DNA of 64,000 nt from Paraphysomonas bandaiensis (lineage: Eukaryota; Chrysophyceae), in NCBI GenBank assembly GCA_965644295.1, contig CBFFRP010000376.1, forward strand, positions 62,001 to 126,000, given 5' to 3'. This document shows positions 21,280 to 33,393 of this stretch, piece by piece. Positions within the stretch are counted from its first letter, which is position 1, and every line of letters begins with the position of its first letter. Made by a program: the position numbers and the translations under genes. The notes beneath the pieces are model-generated. The model had not been told where the DNA came from, did no database searches, and saw only the letters and a list, made by a program, of their open reading frames with translations.

Positions 21280-23118
21280 ATCATCATATTCACGACCTAC
21301 ACTGTGCTATGAGGCTTATGTCATTGTCCAGTGTTGATGTGTTGATGCTGTTGAGGGCGTGTGTTGTTCACTATAGTCGACAGCGTGTGTCCACTATGAG
21401 ATTGAGCACTGCGTATGCCCACTCTGACGATATCTACAGGTGGGAATACGGAATATTGACGATGTCCTCACCCACTCCGCTACTACTGAGACATGTCATC
21501 AACTTCACCCGGACACATCCGTATGTATCACTTGGTCTGACAGATAAACCAATAAGATCGGTCAGAGAATTCTGGGAGTGGGATGGTTGGATACACTTTT
21601 TTTAGTATGAAAAACAGACGATCCTCTGCATACGACTGCATGGAGATCAGTGCTGGTCACTGCTGCGCACATCATCCTGAAGACGACTCAACAAACGCAG
21701 TGGAAATAGATGTGACAAGCGCGAGCTGGGTGATGACCCATGCGGTTATATCACAGCTAACGGAAGTGATGCTATGAGTGGGGCATAATCAGTGATGTTG
21801 TCATAAGTTGAATCACGATCATCTCTATAATTGTATCTAGAGGTCACTTCCACATTAAATGCTTTGATTATGGACCCGTTATTATGTGTAGTTTGTGATA
21901 CTACTTTTGATGTCTCTCTGTTATATATATATGTACATATATGTGTGTGGTTGTCGAGTTAACTAGAAGATATTTTAGCCCTCTGTTTTGGGCTGGACCT
22001 GTTTGACTTATAGTATTATAATGTTATGACTTATCAATTACACAATGATAATGCGAGTTACTCTGCCACATTTTTATTTCCAAAACATCTGATGAGACTG
22101 TCCTGTCCAGATTGTTTCTTTTTGCTCAGTAGTGTATTTATTATTTGCAGGGAGTGTTCAGCGAAAAAATTCATATTGTGGATGTTGTTCGAAACGTGTG
22201 CTTAAGTTGTTACATTTATCTTGATTCTCAGGAGTAATGTCGAAAACTAGGGCTAGGGATAAATATATTACAAGAGTATTTTAAATCGAATCACGTCAAT
22301 TCCATCGCAATAGATGTTTAGAAGCTGCACAATACACATTGCAATATATTCACGATATATTGTTGCACAGTAGTAACTTTCTACTCAAAACATTATAGAA
22401 ATATGAATGTATGCGCTTAATAAATAGTAATCTCACTACGTCGCATACTAACCAAGTTTTTTATGGAGTAGGAATCATTTTCGCATTCACAAATCCCGAT
22501 AACATTCAAAATTAATTGAAATGCGTATACATACTATGATAGGTCTAATGCGTACCCTTCCGCAAGCTGTAAGTTTAGCTACAAATAATTGTTCGAACGT
22601 ATTAGATATCAGATTCAGAGGCTACGGGAGTTGCCGTTGAGAGTAGCAAAAGATTCAAACGAGCCAGTTTTTGGTTAAAAACAAGACAAATGAAATCGTA
22701 AAATCGGTGATTCACCAGTGCAGCACAGCTTAGTTTGAGATTCAGAGGGAGATATATCGACATGTATAGGAGTGCCGTTCATACTTCATACATGTCTGCA
22801 GACTGTTCTCTGAACTCTATTTTCTCGTCACAGTCCCTACCAACAGGACAATAGAGCCTCAGAACGAGTATCATTTCTGTAATAAAACATGGTATATACT
22901 TTATGTATAGCATTGGCACTGTAACATGAGTAATTTAGAGTGAGAGTGTGGCACCTACATAGTATACACCAGTGAACAGAATGTCAACGATATTATTACT
23001 AGGTGTTATTTTATTGATAGCGAATCGCAACTATATACTTAAGTATCATGAAGTAGACATCACTATTCACAACGACGACATGATGTAGTCAACATATTAC
23101 CAACTGAGCGAACAAACA
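21280..23118. other. Intergenic, 1.8 kb, at most one weak hypothetical gene
   Basis: Upstream of the histidine kinase and downstream of the convergently placed end of the MFS gene. A possible small gene lies at 21309-21777 (separate entry). Beyond 21800 it is AT-rich with a short TATA/TACATA run near 21924-21945 and nothing else recognised. Confidence 0.5.
21309..21777 (+). CDS. Weak hypothetical gene, possibly two exons
   Basis: Two short open frames lie divergent from the histidine kinase. The first starts MRLMSLSSVDVLMLLRAC and is rich in Arg/Ser with few acidic residues, which would suit a mitochondrial presequence, then WEYGILTMSSPTPLL and FWEWDGW. The second begins MKNRRSSAYDCMEIS. A possible 48-nt intron (GTATGTATC to GGTCAG) lies near 21523-21566, and another acceptor-like run (CACTTTTTTTAG) near 21605. 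I do not recognise any family. This may be untranslated leader of another transcript or chance ORFs. Confidence 0.2.
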
Positions 23119-25002
23119 TTACTTCTCGAGTACATCATCTGTGTCATCAATACTGTCTCCCATTTGCATAATATGGCGATCATCTTTTCTCATGGGCGTT
23201 TTACAGTGGAGAATATAAGCTATTCCACTAGCCAGGATACAGGCTGCAGTTGTCACATAAAATGCGTACTGAAAACAATGGGCACCCGTGCACGCATTGT
23301 CGTCATCCTCATCGTCATCTGAGCTGCCGCTTGATGGATAAAATGCAGCGATAAGTCCAGTGGCGAATGCGTAAGATCCAAATATGGGTGCAAGATCAAT
23401 GAATCCATAATTCGCACCCACGTGCTTAGAGCCGAACACATCAGCAATGAGCGCAGAGACATTAGAAAAAGTGCACCCGAACATTATTCCAACTATCAGC
23501 AGGCAAGGATAGAGCATAATCGGGGAGGCCAGAGAGAGAATGAAGTGAGCTGTTGCCATCAGTAGAGCCACAACAATCTGGAGCTGAAAGCGACTAATCT
23601 TATCCGAGAAACCATCAGCGACAAGACCAATTACAACTCGTCCAGTGGCATTAGCAAGGGACAGGATGGTGACAAAAAACGGTGAAGGCTCTTCCTTAAC
23701 TGCTTCTGCCACTGCCTGTATGTTATTTATCACAAGCAAACCTGAACCCGCAATGATCATGAACATGGTCATAATTCCATATGCTCGCCAGTGACATACG
23801 ACTTCACTGAGAGGAAGATTACGACCAAAATAAGAGATAAATTCTCCCTGTTTTCGAGACTCTTGTGGGTAGAGCTTCGTTGAAGTAGGGTTGATGGATG
23901 TATCATCTGCACCTCCACTGGAGGACTCATTCTGCAAAAGGCTGGTATACGGGCTGTCCCTATCTAAAGACATTGTCCCGACTTCATCTAGCGTATGAAA
24001 CCTCGGTCCATATAAGCTTGGTATTGCCATTACCAATAACACTGCAAATGCTACTAAACCACCGAAAAGACAGCTTACTGCACTTGTGACATCGGCCCAA
24101 TGCTTGATAGCCCCCACTACTACGATTAAAAGCATCATCGACGCCAAATGCTGGACGTATGGCATAACAGATGTGTTCCTTTTGCGAGATAATTCGTAAT
24201 CAAAACTAACCAGATGTGCTGGCAGTAAATTTGTCTTCAAGCATTGAACAAGAGTTAAACCTAATAAATAAAACAACATAGACTTACATTGACTGCACCC
24301 ACAACCTGAACAATAGGTAACATAATTGCAACAAACAAAATGAAGTCTGTGGCTTCGGCTTTAAAAAATCCGTCAGCAATAGTGGCAAGAATAGCAGCTG
24401 CGATGCCAAAATACGCTTTGGCGATACCAGCAACTTGGCCTCTCACTTCAGATGGAAACAATCGAATACCCACTGTTGTGACTGTGGACGAGCTGCATGC
24501 AACGCCCACCTAAAAGTAATCATAAGCAATGTGGTAGTCAATACGAGCTACAAACCTGTGCCATGAAGTTCACGATAGCAATCACGGGAACAGAATGCCA
24601 TACAATCTTCTGCACTGCTAACCATATATAAAAGTTGCCAGCCGCCATTAGGAAAGCTCCCACCAACATCACTACAAGAAATTAGAGTACAACACAATTC
24701 CCTAAGTGGTATACAACGTACCCGTTTTAGGACCTGTTGCTTCAATCGCTAGCCCACAAAACACCCCTGTGTATAATCCAGTGCTACCAAATGACCCTAT
24801 CAGACTCAGATTGACCTGAGAGAAGCCCAATCTGTTTTTGAATATCTCCGAAAATATTCCAAATGCATAACTTGTTCCCGCAACAGAGGCAGCCATGAGT
24901 ACTGTAGGGTAAAGTTGAGTAAGAAAAATAGATTCGCTGTAACTGTATGTCACCTGCAGCAAACGCATGCCATCGGCCGTTAATCTTACTGCACAAATTC
25001 AT
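23119..25002 (-). CDS. Nodulin-like MFS transporter
   Basis: Five exons joined in phase starting at 25002 (MNLCSKINGRWHAFAA, then the next exon supplying VLMAASVAGTSYAFG). Introns are 45-55 nt. The RW..F motif followed by SYAFGIFSEIFKNRLGFSQ is the signature start of nodulin-like major facilitator proteins. Eleven to twelve hydrophobic helices are visible, including GLYTGVFCGLAIEATGP, LVGAFLMAAGNFYIWLAV, VRGQVAGIAKAYFG and, in the second half, YGIMTMFMIIAGSGLLVINN and GLVADGFSDKISRFQ. A long acidic/serine-rich cytosolic loop (about residues 230-290) separates the halves. The tail MRKDDRHIMQMGDSIDDTDDVLEK is cytosolic. Family members move small solutes such as organic acids or metals; the substrate is not predictable here. 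It is divergent from the TIM50-like gene. Confidence 0.85.
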
Positions 25003-25486
25003 ATCGCGTATGGATATATCATGAGAAAACTGAACAATGCTGTAGGATCATCAGGAAACCTTTTCCACCAAGGTTATATGCCTATTGCAGGCTCCAGACA
25101 GTGCATTGGACCACACTCATCAACATACACAAGTACACACTACAGTCTGTACAGGTGTACATGTACAGCTCTGTGTGCACTGAAGAGCTGTGGTGCATAC
25201 AGCGTGAAAATCAGGACATTGTCCACATCTGACCACAAGACCAGCTATTTTCAAGAAATCAAGGGGTTTACAATACAGAAAAAGCTGATTTCCATACTGC
25301 TGGGAAATTCTGAGGTCGCGTGGTTCTGTATGTATGTATGTATGTATGCAGAATGTATTCTTATGTATGGCGTGTTGGCCTGTAGGAGTGTGTTGTTTCT
25401 ATCCCTACATTACTCTCTCCTGATCACGTCACGATTCCCTGAAGTCATCTCCTTTATTGCCTTGTTAGTATTTCAATTAAAGTGTC
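25003..25486. other. Divergent intergenic region between MFS and TIM50-like genes
   Basis: About 480 bp. It contains a GTAC-rich block near 25150-25175 (CTGTACAGG, TGTACATGTACAGC) and a short TATG microsatellite at about 25328-25350. Probably holds both promoters. Confidence 0.5.
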
Positions 25487-26695
25487 ATGTGGAGAGGGTG
25501 CGCGACTTCGTTTCGACATGCGAGACAATTTTGCTCCGCTGCCGCTAAAGCGACAAAGAAGACAAGCGCCATGCCGTATGTTACAGGCGTAGCTGTTCTG
25601 GGGGGCATTGCAATCGTTGCTGAAGATGTTGTGAATACCCCTGATGGGATGCTATCGTCCATGTTGGGGCAGAAAGGAGTTACTCATGAATTATATGATA
25701 GTATTTTTGGGGGTGTCTTGGATAGCATACTCTTACCATCATCAGATGAGTTGCTACCTGATTGGCCTACCGCGCCATGTTATGCAGGGCTAAACATCCC
25801 ACCCGGAACTCCAGCCCCCCCTCTTCTGGTGGTTGACCTGGAAAAAACTCTGATTGCCTCGGAGCATGATCCACGCTATGGGTGGAGACACGTGAAACGT
25901 CCAGGAGTAGACAAATTCATTGAGCAGCTCTCCAATTACTATGAAATTGTAATATTCGCCGAGAATGATATTGGAATGATGGAACATGTTCTAATGGCGA
26001 TAGATAAGGAAGGAAGGACGCATAAGCTTGGTCCTGCCGCGGGAGAAGCCAGAGGGGATAAAATCTTGAAACGCCTAGACTGTATGAATCGCGATATTCG
26101 GCGAATTATTCTCATAGACGATAGCCAAGAGGCAGCCCAGCTTTTTCCACGAAATACTATTTTTGTGAAACCATTCGATGACGTGCGATCCAAGGGCGAC
26201 ACAACTCTGACAGATCTTATCCCTGTCTTACAGGCGATTGTGCATGATGAGAACGTACGTGACTTCAGAACATGTCTCGATGACCTCGGCACTCATGATG
26301 CGTCGGAGCTTGTGACTGAATATCAGATGCGTGTAGCTGCTGCTAAGGGACGGGAGGATGAGAAGCGCAATCGTGGTCTTGGTAAGCTCATTCGTCAATC
26401 AGTCCTTCAGGCTCCATCTACTACATCTAGTCTAGTGGAAAGCGGAAGTGCTCTATCAGCGTCAAAAATTGTAGGTACTGATGAAGCAACCGTCGAAGAG
26501 GAGTCCAAGAAACTAGAGAAGCTGATGGCTGAGCCACAAAAGACTGTTGTGAAAAAGAAAGGAAGTTTCATGGAGTGGTTGGACCGTAACGAGAAGGAGA
26601 GGGCAGAGGCGAGTATGAGGCGCCGGGAGGAAATGGAAGCCTTATATAGAGAAAAAATGACCCAGAAAATGAAAAACGAACAGAGGGATATGTAG
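25487..26695 (+). CDS. TIM50-like mitochondrial import protein with FCP1/NIF domain
   Basis: Intronless, 402 residues. The N-terminus (MWRGCATSFRHARQFCSAA) is Arg/Ser/Ala-rich without acidic residues, a good mitochondrial presequence, followed by a weak membrane segment (YVTGVAVLGGIAIVA). The FCP1-like homology domain (about 118-245) reads LLVVDLEKTLIASEHD, VKRPGVDKFIEQLSNYYEIVIF, a late ILIDDS. TIM50 is a receptor of the TIM23 inner-membrane translocase. Catalytic phosphatases of this fold need DxDxT; here the motif is DLEKT, so the second Asp is Glu, in line with TIM50 proteins being non-catalytic. The C-terminal ~100 residues form a charged helix (KNEQ-rich, EWLDRNEKERAEA). Confidence 0.85.
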   Translation: MWRGCATSFRHARQFCSAAAKATKKTSAMPYVTGVAVLGGIAIVAEDVVNTPDGMLSSMLGQKGVTHELYDSIFGGVLDSILLPSSDELLPDWPTAPCYAGLNIPPGTPAPPLLVVDLEKTLIASEHDPRYGWRHVKRPGVDKFIEQLSNYYEIVIFAENDIGMMEHVLMAIDKEGRTHKLGPAAGEARGDKILKRLDCMNRDIRRIILIDDSQEAAQLFPRNTIFVKPFDDVRSKGDTTLTDLIPVLQAIVHDENVRDFRTCLDDLGTHDASELVTEYQMRVAAAKGREDEKRNRGLGKLIRQSVLQAPSTTSSLVESGSALSASKIVGTDEATVEEESKKLEKLMAEPQKTVVKKKGSFMEWLDRNEKERAEASMRRREEMEALYREKMTQKMKNEQRDM

Positions 26696-28283
26696 GTCAC
26701 TAGATGTAGTTGTTTTAAACTGTCAGAGTATAACTACACCATGGTCTCGAATTAAAGAACTTTTAATAATGAAATTGCATCATAACTTTTTCCACTTAGT
26801 CTTCGCAGTATGTGAAATACTGGAATACTGTGCATATCTTCGAATTTTTAACGCATTAACCGAATAGTAGATAATTTGGGATGAAAGTATTATGACATTT
26901 TCTTTTGTAGAACTCCCTAAGAGGACATTTCATTGTCTCTGGCATTGAGACCGGGCCCAACATCCTTATACTATAGGTTGATATGTATATACAATCTTCT
27001 CTTTTCCCTCTACCCTCTACCCTATGCTGAATGTTTTTTATGCAGATATACAAGAAAAATTCTGAGGAAAAAGCCTGTATTGAGTAAGTTATTCGTTACA
27101 GTATTTCTCTGAAAAAACTTTCACTCGAATTATCTTCACTTGACAGTAAAAAAGTAATAAATCAAATACTAAACATACCATTCAATACCTGAGCATAAAA
27201 TAAGAACCAGCTATTTTAGGGTTAGCTATTAATTGGGAACTACATTATCGACAAGCTTATATTATAATCTGCATCAATATATATTTACTGTTTCATGTTG
27301 CAACATCGTAGTAATAACAATAATACTATACTATACTATACCCAGTGTTCAATGCATAATCAAGATTTTAAATGAAAGAAACAAGTAAGCGTAGAAGGCA
27401 GAAGGAAGTATTTACAATTCATAGAATATGTTAAGTTTTTTTGTCCTCATACATCTTCAAATACCAAATTATCCAACAAAAAAATGTATAAATTATTGTT
27501 TCAGTAGGACATATATTTAATTTAACAAATATAATTGTTGCCACCGTAAATGTCCTGCTATATGATATTCTTTACATTAAAATGAGAATATGATGAATTC
27601 TAGATGCTAAAGGGCCTCCTCAAACTGTCGCATCACTTCAAGTTATTAAATACAATATTTTAATGAGAGATAGCACTACTGATAGGAATGATGTATACAA
27701 TATTGAGTATTAATTCGAATGCAATTTCTAACGATTAAAACTACAGTACTTGAATGGATACTTATCCAGTATACCAAACTCGAACTAACAAACAATTAAA
27801 TCGTTATATATATCATTAGTTGACTCAATACTCAATTCGATTTCAACAGTGCTACTCGCCAGTTAACCAATGGAGACATCCACATCTGGGGATGAAATTT
27901 AACTCTAGATGGCGGAGTCGATATCCAGTACGTATGATTTACCACGCGGTGAACTAACAGAGAAATACGAACTGTCGTGAAAAACATTGGGTGCTGCAAA
28001 TCATATAAATTGATATATTTGTCTTCCAGACATGCAGTGAAAGGGTGGACTGAAATCTAATGGGAAACAAGTACAAAAAGCCGTTTTTAAGTTTAAAGCA
28101 GATATCTACGCATGCGCACTACGAATGCAGAGGTGTATTAACTTATTAACTGGTGCAGTACTGATATTAGATATTTGAGTACTTCTAGTATCTGGGATAG
28201 TGATACAACAGTAAACACACAAAGAACTCTTTCTCTCTCACACTTATATTTCCCATTAACATTTATAATTCATTGTGAGTGTG
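26696..28283. other. Intergenic, 1.6 kb, no gene seen
   Basis: AT-rich sequence between the convergent TIM50-like and DUF952 genes. Only very short ORFs occur. A small ACTAT run lies near 27328-27343. No repeat-family copy is seen. Confidence 0.6.
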
Positions 28284-28765
28284 CTACACGAGACCATCAA
28301 TGGCATGAAAGGCTCCATCTATTCCCCTGATGATGTTGTAAGTCCGCGAAACAGCATCCGCATTGATGCCTCCATAAATATGAGGAAACAACGGTTCGTC
28401 TGATTTCTCATCTCCCAGTCGTTTATGCTGAGTTGATCCTACTGCAGCAGCTATACAGTACTTAAATAATGAGAATATATTAGCTCTATACGCTTACCGG
28501 GCTCATAAACAACCCGGCTCTTCAGTTTCTGGCAGTCTATCTCCAAGCATATCCAATCCCCTACTTTATCTTTGTAGAAGAGGTTACCAACACCGAGAAG
28601 GAAACTAGGTTCAGCAGTTGCATGCACGAACCCGTCCTGTTCATAGGTGGGTGGAAAGTACACCTGATCTCTACTCACTTGACTCTCGAAGTCCTGTCGC
28701 TCTGTCATGTGATAGATGACAGCATTTTTCGGTACGCCCCGTGCGAGATAATCTGCCCACTCCAT
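28284..28765 (-). CDS. DUF952 family protein
   Basis: Two exons, 28498-28765 and 28284-28450, with a 47-nt GT-AG intron; 144 residues. The Met at 28765 is the first ATG in frame (MEWADYLARG). Conserved blocks of the family are AVIYHMTERQDFE, FPPTYEQDGFVHATAEP, DWICLEIDCQKL, VVYEP and, from exon 2, PLFPHIYGGINADAV and IRGIDGAF. The fold is a small compact domain, common in bacteria and scattered in eukaryotes; its biochemical role is not established. No targeting signal is evident. It is divergent from the FANCE-like gene. Confidence 0.85.
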
Positions 28766-29030
28766 GTACACGATATTGCTCTATGGAATAGCTGCACACT
28801 GCATCAGACTCCGAGCATTCCACACCAGCACAGGCATGATACACACACCGCTACGTACACTGACTGCTGTATCATGCACCCGCCCACAGGCATCTATACA
28901 CGCCTATACTGTGTACTACAGCAGTGTATACGGAAGTGTACAGCGGTGTGTACGTATCATGGAGTGGTCATGTATATACAGGGAGAGCCCGCACACATGC
29001 GATCACATGCACAGATCAGAAGATCTGTCA
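28766..29030. promoter_or_regulatory. Short divergent promoter between DUF952 and FANCE-like genes
   Basis: Only 265 bp separate the two start codons. At 28926-28947 there is a looser copy (16 of 22 positions) of the element found in three other divergent promoters: GTATACGG then AAGTGTACAGCG. ORFs crossing this region are taken as chance. Confidence 0.4.
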
Positions 29031-31334
29031 ATGGAGCGCTATGTGGATCTGTGTGCGTCCACCCCCTCCCTCTGCAATGATCTTCTGTTGAGGAGGGGCG
29101 CGGAGTTCATCCGTTATCTGTCATCAGAGCGAGGGTGAGTGTGTTGGATGCGTGTGTATGTAATCATATCACTGTATTGTTACTTATGCTTGAGATCAGT
29201 CTGCGGAAACTACCCGACACATCTCAGGTTATCCGCCCCGTCCCATTACCCCCTCTTACCCATTCACAGGCTTCGGTGTTGCGGTATTTGTTGACGAACC
29301 ACTACCTCTTCATGAATAACGGGACGGAAGAAATGCTCATTCAATACTGTACACAGCCCCCTTATCCTACAGATACGTGTATGCGAGTATGTCAAACTTT
29401 TCTCACTAAGGTTGGTGTGTATTTTCTGTGCATTTCTCCATTGACTGGTGGCAGTCCTTGGCAGTTCGTATGAGTTCAGCTACCGCATCCTGGAGAGCAC
29501 GAATATCTAATGCCATTGAAAGAGTAAATAAACTACTAATATGTACTTTCTGCTCAGTGATATTTTGTAGTTGGAACAACGCTTGGTGGGTAGTGAAGAG
29601 TGTGTGTGGAACTCTTATCTTTTTCACATACGAAGCGGCGCTATTCCAATTGAAAAAGGATGGAATGTCGAACTTGTTAATGCAGATACTCGTCGCACAT
29701 GCAACAACCACGAATCGAGTCATAGTAGTTTGATACTGAATTCTAATGTATCAGACGAAGGCTCTAGGGTGTCGATTGACTCTGTAGAATTAGAAGAACA
29801 AGAAAGATTTCCGGCCAGTGAAAATGAGACGGTGAAGCGACCCCGATTAGAGAAGATACCTGAAAAACCAGCTGCAGTCCGAGAGAAAGTGGAGCCTGAG
29901 ATTATATCGAATGGTGTAGCTTTGCCATCATCGCCGTTTCAACCGTCTTACGACATGCCCTCTCTCTGCCCATCTATGTTCACGAAAGTGGCAGATACGG
30001 TGAATATTGTTAAATCGTGCTCATTGCGTTTGTTATCACTCTCAGCAACCCGATCACTTTCGAACTCTGAAGTCTCAGATATCTCTACTCTTATCTGTGA
30101 AGCCCTAGACAGCGTATTTGATACAGGGTTGGGTGAGGCCGGTGTGGCATCTTTACTTCCGGAATCTACGACTGGCACGCGTTCATGTGTTCAACAGTGC
30201 AGCGGCTTGGTCTTTATTACTTCCTGCCTTCGTCTATTAGATTTAAGTCATTCTCGTATTAGTGATGAGCTGATTTGGGCTGTGGCTGGGTGTTATATGG
30301 ATAGTAGCGCAAGGTCAAGTCAGTATGTTGCACTTTTTCTATGTGGGGTAGTTTTACAGCGCTTGAGGCACCTCACCTCCCCGGCATCTAGAATGATGAT
30401 GAAAACCATTGACATGTGTGTGCAGCGACACCCAGAAGAGAGTATTACATTTATACTTGGTCCAGCCCCCCGTTCCCCTCCACTTTTATGTACAGTATCT
30501 CAGCCGGCACCAATAGATCCCGTCGTACCTCGACGAAATAATTTTCAGTGGGAGTGTATTCAGAGATTAATCAGACAGGTAGGTTCATCGGAATAGTTTC
30601 GTTCACTGTGTGATATATATATACAGAAAATGTTGGTCAAGGAACAGACCAACGAACTTCTTCTACATATATTGGGTTTACCACAGACCTTCACTGTATC
30701 GCAAAATACAATGTATATGGCGAAATCTCACGAAGTGTCGGTCCTCGACGCTCTCCTGAACGCTGACCCCAACCGCTTTAGCTCTTTGTTTACTATTGCG
30801 GAAAATGGCTTTCAACGAAGGGTAAATGAATTTTGGGCGCTTTCTGTGTCTGCGAGTATTGACGACGAGGCTTCTCATGCATTGGTACCTGCGTCAGACT
30901 CTTTTGCGGAATTGAGAGTGAGGCACTCGGATCTTGAACCTGAAGTTATGCCCATTCTTGCTTCCATTTGCACTTCTGTGAGTACTCAATTATTTACGTT
31001 ATGCTTGCCGTACTGACGAATAGTTGTGATGCAGTCAATGAAGTCATTATCACTTGAAGTTCTTAGTCTTGTAATAGCACACCTCGATACTGTGACAGGA
31101 AACTCGCAGAAAGTTGCCGCACTCCCGGTTTTAGCTAATCTGATTCACTCCATCATTCAGAGGTAAGGAGCTATCCACCGCTGCTGTATACAAATACTAA
31201 CTAACGTGCCATATGTTCACTATCTTCACAGTCATCCAAACATATTAGACACTTGCCGTGGTGAACTGAAGAGTATATTACAAAGATCATCATCAATGAT
31301 AGCTCGAAATACTCTATCCATTATAAGTACATAA
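29031..31334 (+). CDS. Putative Fanconi anemia group E (FANCE)-like protein
   Basis: Seven exons joined in phase from MERYVDLCASTPSLCND to a stop at 31334, with introns of about 45-70 nt. The product is an alpha-helical protein of about 640 residues. The middle (about 160-250) is acidic, Ser/Pro-rich and disordered (KRPRLEKIPEK). The C-terminal part is made of helical repeats: LSATRSLSNSEVSD, SPASRMMMKTIDMCVQRHP followed by FILGPA, NNFQWECIQRLIRQ, and a last exon ILDTCRGELKSILQRSSSM. The order PASR, then a GP-type turn, then N-Q-E-IxRxI resembles the C-terminal domain of FANCE, the nuclear DNA crosslink-repair subunit that binds FANCD2. The similarity is at pattern level only. It could instead be another HEAT-like protein. 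Confidence 0.45.
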
Positions 31335-31838
31335 ATACTACAGATAAGCTTGTATATATAAAATTGTTTACGCAATTATTTTAAAGTTGAAATACTATGA
31401 AATTCATGTTTTGTCAACATCTTCTTGTTCACAATTAGACGAGCCCTGATATCATTAATTTCTTGACAAGACACTTTGCCAAACACCGCAATATGTGAGA
31501 ATCAAATGACAATTCTTTTACATAATATATTCTTATTCTCTTTATAACCCACTAAAATAATTTAGTATAAAGTGAATCGTGAATTTCTGAGCCACACAAC
31601 TACCTCCTACAATATTGCTACACAGTACGAGTTTAATATAGCATATAGTATCTTATTACCTGTCAAACTGGATAAATTCCGGTCACAGTGGCACGGAACA
31701 AGGTGTGACTCAAAAAAGCTAGAGGATTTAATTTTCTTTTTACGTCTATGATGTGTTCTATAGTTTGAACAATTTACTCTAGTTAAAAGGTAGTACAGTG
31801 TTGGTTTTAGATGAGGTGAACTGATACCTGAAATATGG

Positions 31839-32047
31839 TTGGGTATAATCTTAGCCCTTAGCATGATGCAACTTTTGTATAATGCGTATATAACATATGT
31901 AACTACGTGTAAGTTTTACCGAAACGGGGGGAAACAAAGACTATTGGGTATAATCTTAGCCCTTAGCATGATGCAACTTTTGTATAATGCGTATATAACA
32001 TATGTAACTACGTGTAAGTTTTACCGAAACGGGGGGAAACAAAGACT
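31839..32047. repeat. Tandem duplication, 2 x 104 bp at 105-bp spacing
   Basis: The copies at 31839-31942 and 31944-32047 appear identical (TTGGGTATAATCTTAGCCCT to GGGGGGAAACAAAGACT). The identity suggests a very recent event or an assembly duplication. Confidence 0.95.
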
Positions 32048-32145
32048 GCGTATGGGAAAGTTAACAAATATACAAAAGGCACTACATATGTTGTGTTACA
32101 TCAATCTAAAACCCAAATCATGATTCGTTTTATTCCCTAAAACAT

Positions 32146-32910
32146 ATGTGCCTCGACTGCACACATGAATCCATCACCCAAATAAGGGAAACTGCATTTC
32201 AATCGCATAAAAATGTGCTACACGAAATACAGAGAACTCAGACCTTACCCAACTGGATCACATCTGCACTACGGAGACTCTCCAGCAGAGCCTGGAATCC
32301 CTCCATCCCACAGGTCGAGAGATACTGGACTGGAACCATCACAGCAGCCCAACTGGAAACGGTCTTCGGAGACGACATACACAACCACCTGACGGCTCAC
32401 AGTCTACGGAACCTAGAAACAGTGGTTATTAATCTACTGCAACCGCTTTACACTGCAGCGAGGCTTATGTTACAGGATCGCGGTTGTCGCTATATCACCA
32501 TGTCCAAAAGGCCGCCCAGGCTACTCCCGAGACCCCGTCCGAAACGCAGTCAGTCAAGACAACGTCCGAGAGTCCTTAGATTACTAGTAGGGGTCCAACG
32601 AAGACCCCCCACAGCGTATCCGACTCCAGACACATGTGCACACCTCACAGGTCCTACCCGACAGAACATTGGACTGCCCAGACCTCCACAACGCCGACGG
32701 CTTCGACAACTCTATCTACTCCCGCAGCCCCTCAGGAGCACAGTAACACAGACTACAAACCCAACTCCTCCTCCCAACAATCCCCACCACTCTCAACCCA
32801 CTCATCTGGAACTAGGTGCACTCAGGACCCTAATTCAGAATGATGAGCCCCCTCCAAAACCAATGGAGTACCATCCCAAGGGGAGACCTCCAGACCACAT
32901 GCGCCAGTGA
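32146..32910 (+). pseudogene. Decayed GC-rich ORF, probably from a mobile element
   Basis: The first ~110 codons look protein-like (ITQIRETAFQSHKNVLHEI, LPNWITSALRRLSSRAWNP, LETVFGDDIHNHLTAH). After about 32500 this frame turns into Arg/Pro-rich noise, while the next frame becomes Ser/Thr/Pro-rich (QATPETPSETQSVKTTSESP, a stop, then TAQTSTTPTASTTLSTPAAP), as if coding shifted frame and gained a stop. Base composition is clearly more GC-rich than the flanks, and repeat copies follow immediately. A gag-like or other element-encoded protein is possible. I do not recognise the family. Confidence 0.45.
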
Positions 32911-32954
32911 GTCCAGGACCCACGTTAATGGCGAATTAATTTATACTCACAAAA

Positions 32955-33141
32955 GAACGGAAGTGGTTGCACCTTGGTGCTTGCGGCGTCGCACAAGTAG
33001 CTTCTGTAGCGTCAAATAGTAGGATAAAAGAGTTTGCATTGATTAGTTACGGGTAGTAGTCTAACTAGTATGACTAGCATTCCACTAGCCACTAATGGGT
33101 GCCGGCTTTCAACGCCTACTGCTAAATAACAAGACTTTCAA
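32955..33141 (-). repeat. Dispersed repeat family 1, partial copy
   Basis: Shares GTGGTTGCACCTTGGTGCTT, CGTCAAATAGTAGGAT and a diverged end AACGCCTACTGCTAAATAAC with the other copies. The TAGTGAATG end portion is present and the other end is missing. Confidence 0.7.
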
Positions 33142-33393
33142 TATACATACATATATATACTGACACTACTGCATGAGTTGTTTTGTTTGATTTTCCTCAC
33201 TACTACACCACTACATCAATAAACTCAAGCACTTATCAATAACTTAGCTTGATATACAAAAGTACACTTCATAGAAGTATTCGTTCGAACCAGAATCGCT
33301 ATCACCATTTCCTTAAGTAAGTCTATTAGGCAATGTAATCCCCGAATATAATGGATAATGGAGGCCACCTTGTCGAATGATCACTACTTTGTT

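Noticed and set aside
28622-29138. Overlapping plus-strand ORFs across the DUF952/FANCE-like promoter
   Set aside because: They overlap the well-supported DUF952 exon and show no protein-like motifs.
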